Positions 24,193 through 32,449 of a DNA stretch of 64,000 nt are shown here, in pieces; the stretch's first letter is position 1, and each line of letters opens with the position of its first letter. The notes under the pieces were generated by a model. It was not told the origin of the DNA, did not search any database, and saw only the letters and a program-made list of their open reading frames with translations. Position numbers and translations under genes: made by a program. Source of the stretch: an uncultured Aquimarina sp. (GTDB lineage Bacteria > Bacteroidota > Bacteroidia > Flavobacteriales > Flavobacteriaceae); contig CANMLL010000014.1 in assembly GCA_947498775.1 (NCBI GenBank), positions 120,723 through 184,722 of the forward strand. The letters run 5' to 3'.

Positions 24193-25674
24193 ATGGCAAT
24201 AGCAGAAGAATACATTAGATTGATTTTCGGTCTGAAAATCAAGCAGATACGAACAGAAAAGGATTTGTCTCTGTTTGGGTTATCCAAATTAAGCGGGCTT
24301 TCGAAGTCGTATTTAAACGAAATAGAAAAAGGAAAAAAATATCCAAAAACCGATAAAATCATCAAATTGGCAGAGACGTTTGAGGTCCCTTATGATCAAT
24401 TAGTGTCTTTAAAGCTGGATAAAAACCTGGCTCCGATCGGAGAAATTTTACAATCTGGAATACTCGATGAAATTCCGTTGGAATTGTTTGGGATACAGCA
24501 GAGTGATCTTATCGATATTATTGCTAATGCACCTTCAAAAGTGAACGCATTTATTAGTACGATTATTGAGATAGCACAGCATTACAATATGAGTCGCGAG
24601 GGGTTTTATCTGGCCTCTCTACGATCCTATCAAGAAGCACATAATAACTTTTTTAAAGATCTTGAGGATAAGGCGATCAAATTTGCTAACTCATATCAAT
24701 TGAATTTGGATGGAAAAATAAATTCGGTAGAATTAGAAGAAATCCTGAAAGAAGAATATGGATATACGATTAATGAAGCGGGTATTCCTAAAGAAGAAGA
24801 ATTAGATAATTTAAGATGTGTATTTGTTCCTTCTACAAAGACATTATTATTGTCGGATAGGGTTGACGAAGCGCAAAAAACATTTATTTATGCTAAAGAA
24901 CTGGGATATCAATATTTAGAACTTACAGAAAGGCCTTATACATTTTCTTGGATTCGCTATGATAATTTTGAAGAAGTGCTACATAATTTTTATGCCTCTT
25001 ACTTTGCTGGGGCATTGATTATTCCAAAAAATCATCTTAGGGATCATCTTAAAGGATTGTTTGCTGTGAAACGATTCTCTGAGAAAGCTTTTCATAAGAT
25101 CATGAATATGTATAATGCATCTCCAGAGTCATTTTATCAACGATTAACTAATGTGTTGCCCAAGGATTTTGGTATGCAAAATGTGTTCTTTTTAAGGTTT
25201 ACGCATAAGAAAGGGGTCGAAAAATTTAATCTGGTAAAAGAGTTGCACATAACACATCAACAACAACCCCATGCCAACGAGATTAATGAGCATTATTGTA
25301 GACGCTGGATGGCTATAAAAACATTACAACGTACTGCAAACGAAGATTTGGACTATGCTTTTAATATTCAGATTTCTGATTATGTAGATTCTGATCAACA
25401 ATATTTGGTATTTACTTCGGCTACAAAAGATCCGTTCAGAAAAGACTATTATCGTAGCATAGGAATTGGATTTTTGATATCACCGGCCTTAGAGAAAAAA
25501 ATCAGTTTTGTAAATGATACTAAAATTCCCAAGGTAAAAGTGGGGGTTACTTGCGAATCCTGTTCACTTACAGATTGTGATGTGAGAATGGCGCCACCAA
25601 AGCGATTGATTGCAAAAGAAAAATATAAGAAAACATCAAAACTAGTGCAAGAGATAGTGAAGAAATACTCATAG
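24193..25674 (+). CDS. XRE-family regulator of the glyoxylate shunt (RamB/ScfR-like)
   Basis: The 493-residue protein has an N-terminal XRE helix-turn-helix at about residues 13-66 (LFGLSKLSGLSKSYLNEIEK), a long IrrE-like middle domain and a Cys-rich end (VTCESCSLTDCDVRMAPP). This is the short-chain fatty acyl regulator type, which includes RamB, a controller of aceA and aceB in actinobacteria. The HExxH zinc-peptidase motif of IrrE domains is replaced by KELGY, so it probably senses a metabolite rather than cutting protein. It is divergent from aceA with a palindrome between them; control of aceA-aceB is inferred from this position and family. Confidence 0.85.
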   Translation: MAIAEEYIRLIFGLKIKQIRTEKDLSLFGLSKLSGLSKSYLNEIEKGKKYPKTDKIIKLAETFEVPYDQLVSLKLDKNLAPIGEILQSGILDEIPLELFGIQQSDLIDIIANAPSKVNAFISTIIEIAQHYNMSREGFYLASLRSYQEAHNNFFKDLEDKAIKFANSYQLNLDGKINSVELEEILKEEYGYTINEAGIPKEEELDNLRCVFVPSTKTLLLSDRVDEAQKTFIYAKELGYQYLELTERPYTFSWIRYDNFEEVLHNFYASYFAGALIIPKNHLRDHLKGLFAVKRFSEKAFHKIMNMYNASPESFYQRLTNVLPKDFGMQNVFFLRFTHKKGVEKFNLVKELHITHQQQPHANEINEHYCRRWMAIKTLQRTANEDLDYAFNIQISDYVDSDQQYLVFTSATKDPFRKDYYRSIGIGFLISPALEKKISFVNDTKIPKVKVGVTCESCSLTDCDVRMAPPKRLIAKEKYKKTSKLVQEIVKKYS

Positions 25675-25679
25675 TTTCT

Positions 25680-26174
25680 CTAGATGTCTTCATCTGCTAA
25701 AAAATCCTGAGCAAATTGTTCTGCATTATGATACATTCCTGAATTAACCAAGGATCCATTACTGTGTTTTAAAAAGAAGTAAACGGTTTTTAAAAAATCA
25801 AGATAATGAGTGTTTTTAAATGTTTCAAACTGAAAAGAGGCAATAGCGGGATTTTTAATTTTTGATATTATTACGTTATAGTTGTATTCTCCTTGAATTT
25901 TATATTCGATATATCTTCTTAATTTCATAGTATCTGGCGATGAGTCATAATGCCTATTGTGCTCTCTATATACGTATATGTATAATTTTGAGTTTAGCTC
26001 ATCAAGCTCTTTCGATTCTAATTCTAAATGTGTCCATCTCTTGTCAATATTGTCATAATAAAAATCACCATCAGAATCAAAGTCATCAGCTTTCCATAGT
26101 AAAGGACATAATTTTGTTTCTTCAGGCATTGGTATATCTTCATGATAGATTATGAACTCTGTAAAGTATTTCAT
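25680..26174 (-). CDS. Hypothetical protein
   Basis: A 164-residue soluble, acidic protein without signal or membrane segment, rich in aromatic residues (MKYFTEFIIYHEDIPMPEE; RYIEYKIQGEYNYNVI; FLKHSNGSLVNSGMY). I do not recognise a family. It is convergent with the XRE gene, with only 5 bp between the stop codons, and it has its own upstream region of about 200 bp. Coding status rests on length, protein-like composition and fit between neighbours. Confidence 0.6.
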   Translation of the reverse strand: MKYFTEFIIYHEDIPMPEETKLCPLLWKADDFDSDGDFYYDNIDKRWTHLELESKELDELNSKLYIYVYREHNRHYDSSPDTMKLRRYIEYKIQGEYNYNVIISKIKNPAIASFQFETFKNTHYLDFLKTVYFFLKHSNGSLVNSGMYHNAEQFAQDFLADEDI

Positions 26175-26391
26175 GTACTTTGATTTTTCTTTTTTCTGAA
26201 AAGCCTATTGTATTATACACTGTTTAAAGATAATATATTTCCGATCACTAGAAATTTAAATCTGAATAATCTAAAAGCTTTATTTTTAAGATTTATGGAG
26301 TAGAACTTATTAAAATCTTCTTTTATCAAGTTATTTATAGGCGAAGATATCTTTATCTTTGAGATTGATACTTAATGATAAAAGAGAATTT

Positions 26392-26952
26392 ATGAATACA
26401 TGGTCACCAGATATTTATGCCAAAGCATGGGAATTCGCAACTATAGCGCATCAAAAACAAACATACGGGGGTAGGACTGAAGGTTTAAAAATAAACTATA
26501 TAAATCATATTGGTAGTGTTGCCATGGAAATCATTTCTGCTATCCATAAATCATCTAATGTTATAGATGCCAATCTTGCTATTCAATGTGCTTTATTGCA
26601 TGATATAATCGAAGATACAGAGTTTAGTTATAATGATGTTTTAAGTAAATTCGGAAAAGAAGTTGCCGATGGTATTCTAGCATTAACAAAAGATGAAAGT
26701 ATGGTATCTAAATCTGATATGATGATAGATAGTTTAAAACGTATTAAGGAGCAACCTTGCGAAGTTTGGATGGTTAAAATGGCAGACAGAATTTGTAATC
26801 TTTATCATCCTCCTTATTATTGGGATAAGGAAAAGATAATGACCTATCAAAAGGAAGCGATGGTAATACATGATTACTTAAAGGATGCTAATATTGTGCT
26901 AGAGAAAAGACTATGGGATAAAATTCAGGATTACAATCTATTTATTGCTTAA
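26392..26952 (+). CDS. HD-domain protein (MESH1/SpoT-like hydrolase)
   Basis: I choose ATG 26392 (MNTWSPDIYAKAWEFA), giving 186 residues; an in-frame TTG at 26359 would add 11 non-conserved residues. The fold is the HD hydrolase of RelA/SpoT: AIQCALLHDIIEDTEFS holds the HD pair and the ED-T motif, preceded by the YINH metal-site His and followed by VKMADRICNLY. Single-domain relatives hydrolyse (p)ppGpp or related nucleotides. No synthetase or TGS/ACT domains are attached. A strong bidirectional terminator follows. Confidence 0.8.
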   Translation: MNTWSPDIYAKAWEFATIAHQKQTYGGRTEGLKINYINHIGSVAMEIISAIHKSSNVIDANLAIQCALLHDIIEDTEFSYNDVLSKFGKEVADGILALTKDESMVSKSDMMIDSLKRIKEQPCEVWMVKMADRICNLYHPPYYWDKEKIMTYQKEAMVIHDYLKDANIVLEKRLWDKIQDYNLFIA

Positions 26953-26982
26953 TATTATTTTAAAACAAAGGTTAAAAATCTA

Positions 26983-27015
26983 AAAACCCGTTTTGAAAAT
27001 TTCAAAACGGGTTTT
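26983..27015. terminator. Bidirectional terminator (HD gene and groEL)
   Basis: AAAACCCGTTTTGAA and its exact complement TTCAAAACGGGTTTT form a perfect 15-bp stem with a 3-nt loop, between the convergent HD gene and groEL. Confidence 0.85.
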
Positions 27016-27075
27016 ACTTTTCTTAGCAGTCTGCTTACCGACAACTTGCTAAATAATTTTGCTGTCGCCGTGCGA

Positions 27076-28716
27076 CTACATCATTCCTGGCATACCTCCG
27101 CCCATTGGTGGCATTCCGCCTCCGGCAGCCGGAGCATCCTCTTTGATATCGGTCAATGAGCATTCTGTAGTTAAGATCATACCAGATACAGAAGCTGCAT
27201 TTTCTAGAGCGATACGCGTTACTTTTTTAGGATCGATAATTCCAGCTTTAAGCATGTCTACGTATTCTTCAGATTTAGCATCATACCCAAAGTTGTCTTT
27301 TCCTTCAAGAACTTTAGCAATTACTACAGAGCCTTCTCCGCCTGCATTTTCTACAATAGTTCTTAATGGAGATTCTATAGCGCGGTTTACAATTTGTACA
27401 CCGGTAACTTCGTCGTCATTTTCAGTTTTTACTTTATCTAGCACCGCTTTAGCTCTTACCAAAGCAACACCGCCACCGGCAACAATACCTTCTTCTACAG
27501 CAGCACGAGTTGCATGAAGTGCATCGTCTACACGATCTTTCTTCTCTTTCATTTCAACTTCAGAAGCAGCACCAACATAAAGAACAGCTACACCACCGGC
27601 TAGTTTGGCCAAACGCTCTTGTAGTTTTTCTTTGTCATAGTCCGAAGTAGTAGTTTCGATCTGAGCTTTGATCTGATTTACTCTGTTTTTGATTAAATCT
27701 TCACCACCAGCACCATTTACAACAGTAGTATTGTCCTTATCGATAGCTACTTTTTCTGCAGTACCTAAGTGTTCTATAGTTGCATTTTCTAAGGTAAATC
27801 CACGCTCTTCAGAAATTACAGTACCACCAGTTAAGATAGCGATGTCTTCAAGCATTGCTTTACGTCTGTCTCCAAAACCAGGAGCTTTAACAGCTGCTAT
27901 TTTTAAAGCACCACGCAATTTGTTTACTACAAGTGTTGCTAATGCTTCACCATCTACGTCTTCTGCAATGATCAAAAGAGGTTTTCCTGTTTGAGCAACA
28001 GGCTCTAGAACTGGCAGTAAATCTTTCATGGCAGAGATCTTTTTGTCATACAATAAGATATATGGATTCTCAAGATCGGCATTCATTTTTTCACTATTTG
28101 TAACAAAGTAAGGAGAAAGATATCCTCTGTCAAATTGCATTCCTTCTACAATATCTACATGAGTATCTGTACCTTTTGCTTCTTCTACAGTGATTACACC
28201 TTCTTTACCTACTTTTTCGAAAGCCTGTGCGATAAGATCACCAATAGTTTCGTCATTATTGGCAGAAATAGCAGCTACTTGTTTGATTTTGTCAGAAGAA
28301 TCTCCTACTTCTTTGGTTTGTTTTGCTAAGTCATCAGTGATAGCAATTACGGCCTTATCAATACCACGTTTAAGATCCATAGGATTGGCGCCCGCAGCTA
28401 CGTTTTTAAGTCCTTCTTTTACAATTGCCTGTGCTAGTACGGTTGCAGTAGTAGTACCATCACCTGCAAGGTCATTGGTTTTTGAAGCGACTTCTTTTAC
28501 CATTTGTGCTCCCATATTTTCTAGAGCATCTTCTAATTCAACTTCTTTGGCTACAGAAACTCCATCTTTGGTTACGGTAGGAGCGCCAAAAGATTTACTG
28601 ATGATCACATTACGTCCTTTAGGTCCCAACGTTACTTTTACAGCATTGGCTAATGCGTCTACACCACGTTTGATACCATCGCGTGCTTCTATATCAAATT
28701 TTATGTCTTTTGCCAT
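27076..28716 (-). CDS. groEL: Chaperonin GroEL
   Basis: The 546-residue 60-kDa chaperonin subunit folds proteins in the GroEL-GroES cage. It starts MAKDIKFDIEARDGIKRG, has the ATP-site motifs GPKGRNVII and AGDGTTTATVLA, the late AAVEEGIVAGGG signature, and ends in the flexible Gly-Met tail (GGGMPPMGGGMPGMM). Length and motifs are normal. It is downstream of groES by 90 bp in one operon. No CIRCE-like inverted repeat is seen upstream of groES, as expected in Bacteroidota. Confidence 0.98.
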   Translation of the reverse strand: MAKDIKFDIEARDGIKRGVDALANAVKVTLGPKGRNVIISKSFGAPTVTKDGVSVAKEVELEDALENMGAQMVKEVASKTNDLAGDGTTTATVLAQAIVKEGLKNVAAGANPMDLKRGIDKAVIAITDDLAKQTKEVGDSSDKIKQVAAISANNDETIGDLIAQAFEKVGKEGVITVEEAKGTDTHVDIVEGMQFDRGYLSPYFVTNSEKMNADLENPYILLYDKKISAMKDLLPVLEPVAQTGKPLLIIAEDVDGEALATLVVNKLRGALKIAAVKAPGFGDRRKAMLEDIAILTGGTVISEERGFTLENATIEHLGTAEKVAIDKDNTTVVNGAGGEDLIKNRVNQIKAQIETTTSDYDKEKLQERLAKLAGGVAVLYVGAASEVEMKEKKDRVDDALHATRAAVEEGIVAGGGVALVRAKAVLDKVKTENDDEVTGVQIVNRAIESPLRTIVENAGGEGSVVIAKVLEGKDNFGYDAKSEEYVDMLKAGIIDPKKVTRIALENAASVSGMILTTECSLTDIKEDAPAAGGGMPPMGGGMPGMM

Positions 28717-28806
28717 AATAAATTTTATTTTTTTGATTTCCGTCTTGGCGGAAATTTTTTGAATTAAAGTTTAAACTGATTTGTGATTTTTTGAATAGAT
28801 ACTTCT

Positions 28807-29082
28807 CTAAACAACGGCAAGAATATCATCCTCGCGCATGATTAAATAATCCTTTCCATCTAATTTTAATTCGGTACCAGAATATTTACCATAAAGAACA
28901 GTATCGCCCACTTTTACGGTCATTTCATGATCTTTTTTACCGCCACCTACAGCAGCTACTTTACCTTTTTGTTGTTTTTCCTGAGCAGAATCAGGAATGA
29001 ATAATCCAGATGCTGTTTGTGTTTCAGCAGGAAGCGGTTCTACAACCACACGGTCTGAAAGAGGTTTAATAGTTAATCCCAT
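28807..29082 (-). CDS. groES: Co-chaperonin GroES
   Basis: The 91-residue co-chaperonin caps the GroEL ring. It has the usual beginning (IKPLSDRVVVEPLPAETQT), the mobile-loop region SGLFIPDSAQEKQQKG, and the GDTVLYGKYSGTELKLDG and LIMREDDILAVV strands. It is the first gene of the groES-groEL operon. The terminator of secG lies between it and the upstream genes, so the chaperonin operon has its own promoter in the 90-bp gap. Confidence 0.97.
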   Translation of the reverse strand: MGLTIKPLSDRVVVEPLPAETQTASGLFIPDSAQEKQQKGKVAAVGGGKKDHEMTVKVGDTVLYGKYSGTELKLDGKDYLIMREDDILAVV

Positions 29083-29175
29083 TATGAATAGTTTTTATTA
29101 TAAAATTAAAATGAAATATTCGAAGCTATATATTTCAGAAATTGTGCCAGTAGTATGTTACTGACAAATTGAAAC

Positions 29176-29210
29176 AAAAAATGCCGACTATATGACAAGT
29201 CGGCATTTTT
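29176..29210 (-). terminator. Terminator after secG
   Basis: AAAAATGCCGACT and AGTCGGCATTTTT form a perfect 13-bp stem with a 9-nt loop, between secG and groES, with T runs on both sides. Confidence 0.85.
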
Positions 29211-29231
29211 GTGATAGTTTTTCTATAAATG

Positions 29232-29558
29232 TTACTCTTGATTATCATCTTCTGCAGCCGGAGTTGCAGGAGTTTCAAGTTGAACATTTTCTGTGTCTAC
29301 TTTCGAATCCTGAACAGTTCCTTCGTTCATTAAATCGATATTAGATAGTAAGATTAACACCAACAATAGTGTAGCAAGGGTCCAGGTACTTTTATCCAAA
29401 AAGTCTGTTGTCTTTTTTACACCACCAAGTTGTTGTGTTCCGCCACCTCCAAAAGAAGAAGATAATCCACCTCCTTTAGGGTTTTGCACCATGATTACTA
29501 CCACAAGTAAGAATGATACGATAACGATTAGTATTAAAAAGATTGAAAACGTTGTCAT
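29232..29558 (-). CDS. secG: Preprotein translocase subunit SecG
   Basis: The 108-residue inner-membrane protein assists the SecYE channel. It has two membrane helices (FSIFLILIVIVSFLLVVVIM and TLATLLLVLILLSNIDL) flanking the family motif VQNPKGGGLSSSFGGG, and an acidic C-terminal tail common in Bacteroidota SecG. It is the last gene of the minus-strand operon that starts with miaB and lies 7 bp after the preceding gene. Confidence 0.93.
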   Translation of the reverse strand: MTTFSIFLILIVIVSFLLVVVIMVQNPKGGGLSSSFGGGGTQQLGGVKKTTDFLDKSTWTLATLLLVLILLSNIDLMNEGTVQDSKVDTENVQLETPATPAAEDDNQE

Positions 29559-29565
29559 TATATTG

Positions 29566-30519
29566 TTATTTATTTTCTTGTAATTTCTTTATTGCTCGAA
29601 TTTGGTCTGCAAAGAAACCACTTTTTTCGGGATTTTTCAAAATTAATATGTTATAAGCTTGAATTGCTTTTTTATAGTTTTTTTGTGCAAGATATACCCT
29701 AGCCAAAGTTTCTGTCATTAATTCATCATTAGGAACTATATTTTCCTTGGCCAGATTACGTTTGGGAGCATTTTTTGAAGCGGGTTGAATCTTTGGATTA
29801 CTGGCAATAAACTCGTCTATTAATTCAAACTTATCTTTTTGAAGTAGTGACTTGTCCGATTCTTTTTCTTGCGTGTTTAGAGAAGAGGTGTCATATTCTT
29901 CATTATTTTCTGCATCTATAGGTTTGACAGAAGTTAGTTTCAGCCATTCTGTAAAAGAATGTGTTTCTTTTTTACCAAAATCCAATGGCTTATCTATTTG
30001 CAAAGCTTCTTCAGGAGTTTTGCTATCCTCCTTTTGCGATTGCTGATTTTCTTCAGAATTTGTAGAAGAAGATTCTTTGATAATTTCGATGTACCTAAGA
30101 GTATTCTCTTCGCTTCTTGTCGCAAATAAAGCAGGGTCAAGAACATCTTCAGCTTCTTTCATTTTCATTCGTACTGCGTCGTCCATATCCATCCATGGTA
30201 ACACCTTTATTTCTTGTGGATCAACAACATCGATATCTGATCTGTTTTTTTGCTTTGTCTCTTGTGCTTCTTTCTCTTTTTTGAAAAGATCTGAAGTTAT
30301 AAATTCGAATAGTACACTTCGATCAGAGGTGTAAGCGGCTGTGGTTTTTAGTTCCTGGTTATACCTAAAACTTTCTTGGTGCTTAAGAGCTTTTAATATC
30401 AATGGACGTATGGATTGAAAATAAGGAAATTCGCGGGAAATTTTTTCCAGAGAATTTGCCTGCTCCCTATTAATTTTTGCAGGGTCTTGAAGCAAGTATG
30501 TTAGTTCTTTGGTGTTCAA
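29566..30519 (-). CDS. Conserved hypothetical protein with C-terminal TPR-like helices
   Basis: The 317-residue soluble protein begins with a helical domain (TKELTYLLQDPAKINREQAN; FPYFQSIRPLILKALKH), has a low-complexity acidic/Ser-rich middle (residues about 95-230) and ends with a TPR-like pair (LARVYLAQKNYKKAIQAYNI). It sits 30 bp after lptE and 7 bp before secG in the same operon. Similar proteins occupy this place in related flavobacteria as far as I recall. Function is unknown; a scaffold role is only a guess from the helices. Confidence 0.75.
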   Translation of the reverse strand: MNTKELTYLLQDPAKINREQANSLEKISREFPYFQSIRPLILKALKHQESFRYNQELKTTAAYTSDRSVLFEFITSDLFKKEKEAQETKQKNRSDIDVVDPQEIKVLPWMDMDDAVRMKMKEAEDVLDPALFATRSEENTLRYIEIIKESSSTNSEENQQSQKEDSKTPEEALQIDKPLDFGKKETHSFTEWLKLTSVKPIDAENNEEYDTSSLNTQEKESDKSLLQKDKFELIDEFIASNPKIQPASKNAPKRNLAKENIVPNDELMTETLARVYLAQKNYKKAIQAYNILILKNPEKSGFFADQIRAIKKLQENK

Positions 30520-30549
30520 ATAGTATGTTTATATATTAATACGTTGTTT

Positions 30550-31056
30550 TTACCACCTGGCAAGGGTAGCATTAAACATGTCTTGTGTAATTCGTTCAAA
30601 AATAATTTGCAATGCTTCATCTCTTACATTGTTCTCTGATGAAGATGCAGGGTAATCAAAGAAAAAGGAAAAACGTTGCTCCATATCCTGAGTAGGATCC
30701 TTAGCATCATAAAACCTCATATTCACGGCAATAGTTAGACGGTTTTGAGCGGCAGTAATATCTGATGTAGCAGTATTAGGAGCTACGTAGTCTTGCACGA
30801 TTTCACCTTCATAAACAATATCTCCACCAGAGGTAACAAGGTCAAGATTGGTTTGGTTTAAGATAAGATCTTGCAATTGATTGGTAAATGTTTGATCTGC
30901 CCCGGGAAAAATTCTTGGTGATTGATTTTGGAAAAAATTTACCTGAAATGTCTTAGTGTCAGCAGAAATATTGGTTCCGCTAAAAGAATATACTCCACAT
31001 CCTTGAACAAGTATCAATGTTAATACACCAATTACTATATGTTTTATGTTGTTCAT
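30550..31056 (-). CDS. lptE: LptE-family lipoprotein
   Basis: The 168-residue lipoprotein has the signal HIVIGVLTLILVQGC with the lipobox Cys followed by GVYSFSGTNI, the standard beginning of Bacteroidota LptE. Later parts (TFQVNFFQNQSPRIFPGADQ and GDIVYEGEIVQDYVAP) fit the family fold. LptE plugs LptD in the outer membrane for LPS insertion, complementing lptC at 9645-10202. The preceding 100 bp contain five copies of a 7-bp repeat. Confidence 0.88.
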   Translation of the reverse strand: MNNIKHIVIGVLTLILVQGCGVYSFSGTNISADTKTFQVNFFQNQSPRIFPGADQTFTNQLQDLILNQTNLDLVTSGGDIVYEGEIVQDYVAPNTATSDITAAQNRLTIAVNMRFYDAKDPTQDMEQRFSFFFDYPASSSENNVRDEALQIIFERITQDMFNATLARW

Positions 31057-31121
31057 TAAATTGTATTATAAATTATATATAGAAGTCATTTGAACTTTTT
31101 GTACTAAGATCTATTTTTTTA

Positions 31122-31156
31122 CTCAAACCTCAAACCTCAAACCTCAAACCTCAAAC
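31122..31156. repeat. Tandem 7-bp repeat, five copies of CTCAAAC
   Basis: Five perfect head-to-tail copies of CTCAAAC lie between the stop codon of the sigma-54 activator and lptE. Such tracts can change length by slippage. Being intergenic, it could change spacing or mRNA structure ahead of lptE rather than a reading frame. Confidence 0.9.
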
Positions 31157-31160
31157 CTAA

Positions 31161-32417
31161 TTAGAGGTCGTATTGTTTAATTTTCCGGTACAATGTACGT
31201 TCACTAATACCAAGCTCTTCTGCAGCAGCTTTGCGCTTTCCTCTATGGCGCTCTAGTGATTTTTTGATCAATTCAAGTTCCTTATCATGTAAGGATAATG
31301 TCTCTTCTTCTTCAATTTCTTCTGCAAAATGATACTTATCTTCTTCTTTTTGATGGGTTGGGGCAGAAGGTATTTGCAAAACCTCGGTAGGAGCTGCAGG
31401 TTCTTCAAATCGAACTTCTTCTTTATCCTCTTCTCGATAAATCTTTCTGATTAACCCCTCGTTATCTTTTTGTACTTGTTGCGTATTACCACTTTGCATC
31501 AACTCCATAGTTAACTTTTTGAGATCATTCAGGTCACCTTTCATATCAAAAAGTACTTTATATAAAATCTCTCTTTCGTTGCTAAAATCACTTTCTTTTT
31601 TATCAGAAGAAATTACAGCGGGCAGGTTACTTCCCATATTTGGTAAATATCCATGCAATCTAGCTGCAGAGATGCTCCTGTCTTGTTCAAGGACCGAAAT
31701 TTGCTCGGCAATGTTACGCAATTGTCTAATATTACCACTCCAATGATATTTTTCAAGCAATGCAACAGCATCATCTGTCAAACGAATTGTGGGCATCTTA
31801 TATTTTGTAGCAAAATCTGATGCAAATTTTCTAAACAGTAAATGAATATCTGCTTTACGATTTCTAAGAGGAGGTAAAAGAATTTCAACAGTACTCAATC
31901 GATAGTACAGGTCTTCTCTAAACTTCCCTTTTTTAATAGCGTCAAACATGTTTACATTGGTAGCAGCAACAATACGAACATCTGTTTTTTGAACTTTGGA
32001 AGACCCAACTTTAATAAATTCTCCATTTTCGAGAACCCGTAATAGTCGCACTTGTGTGGTTAATGGAAGCTCTCCTACTTCATCCAGAAATATGGTACCA
32101 CCACTGGCCACTTCAAAATACCCATTACGCGTTTGCGTTGCCCCTGTAAATGCCCCTTTTTCATGACCAAAAAGCTCACTATCTATAGTTCCTTCTGGGA
32201 TTGCGCCACAGTTTACAGCTATATATTTGCCATGTTTACGATGCGATAATGAATGTATAATTTTAGGAATACTTTCTTTACCCACACCGCTTTCTCCGGT
32301 TACCAAAACCGAAATATCTGTAGGCGCTACCTGGATAGCTTTTTCTACGGCACGGTTAAGTTTAGGATCGTTTCCTATAATCCCGAATCGTTGTTTTATG
32401 GCTTGAACTGATTCCAT
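31161..32417 (-). CDS. Sigma-54-dependent transcriptional activator without sensor domain
   Basis: The 418-residue protein starts almost directly with the AAA+ domain: Walker A GESGVGKE, the GAFTGA sigma-54 contact loop in HEKGAFTGATQT, Walker B GGTIFLDEVGEL, and the R-finger region FREDLYYRLSTVEI. A variable, acidic linker (residues about 270-370) precedes a Fis-type HTH (RKAAAEELGISERTLYRKIK). No receiver, GAF or PAS domain is present, so activity may be set by expression or a partner protein. It is in an operon with miaB, lptE and secG, which suggests the envelope as its target. Confidence 0.9.
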   Translation of the reverse strand: MESVQAIKQRFGIIGNDPKLNRAVEKAIQVAPTDISVLVTGESGVGKESIPKIIHSLSHRKHGKYIAVNCGAIPEGTIDSELFGHEKGAFTGATQTRNGYFEVASGGTIFLDEVGELPLTTQVRLLRVLENGEFIKVGSSKVQKTDVRIVAATNVNMFDAIKKGKFREDLYYRLSTVEILLPPLRNRKADIHLLFRKFASDFATKYKMPTIRLTDDAVALLEKYHWSGNIRQLRNIAEQISVLEQDRSISAARLHGYLPNMGSNLPAVISSDKKESDFSNEREILYKVLFDMKGDLNDLKKLTMELMQSGNTQQVQKDNEGLIRKIYREEDKEEVRFEEPAAPTEVLQIPSAPTHQKEEDKYHFAEEIEEEETLSLHDKELELIKKSLERHRGKRKAAAEELGISERTLYRKIKQYDL

Positions 32418-32449
32418 GTATGTAAAACTATAATTAGTTTAGTTTGTTA

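Noticed and set aside
28190..28762. 190-codon plus-strand frame opposite groEL
   Set aside because: It mirrors groEL codon usage in the antisense frame and starts inside the gene; no independent support.
28717..29175. CIRCE element controlling groES-groEL
   Set aside because: No TTAGCACTC/GAGTGCTAA inverted repeat is present upstream of groES.
31122..31156. CRISPR array
   Set aside because: The repeat unit is 7 bp without spacers; it is a simple tandem repeat.
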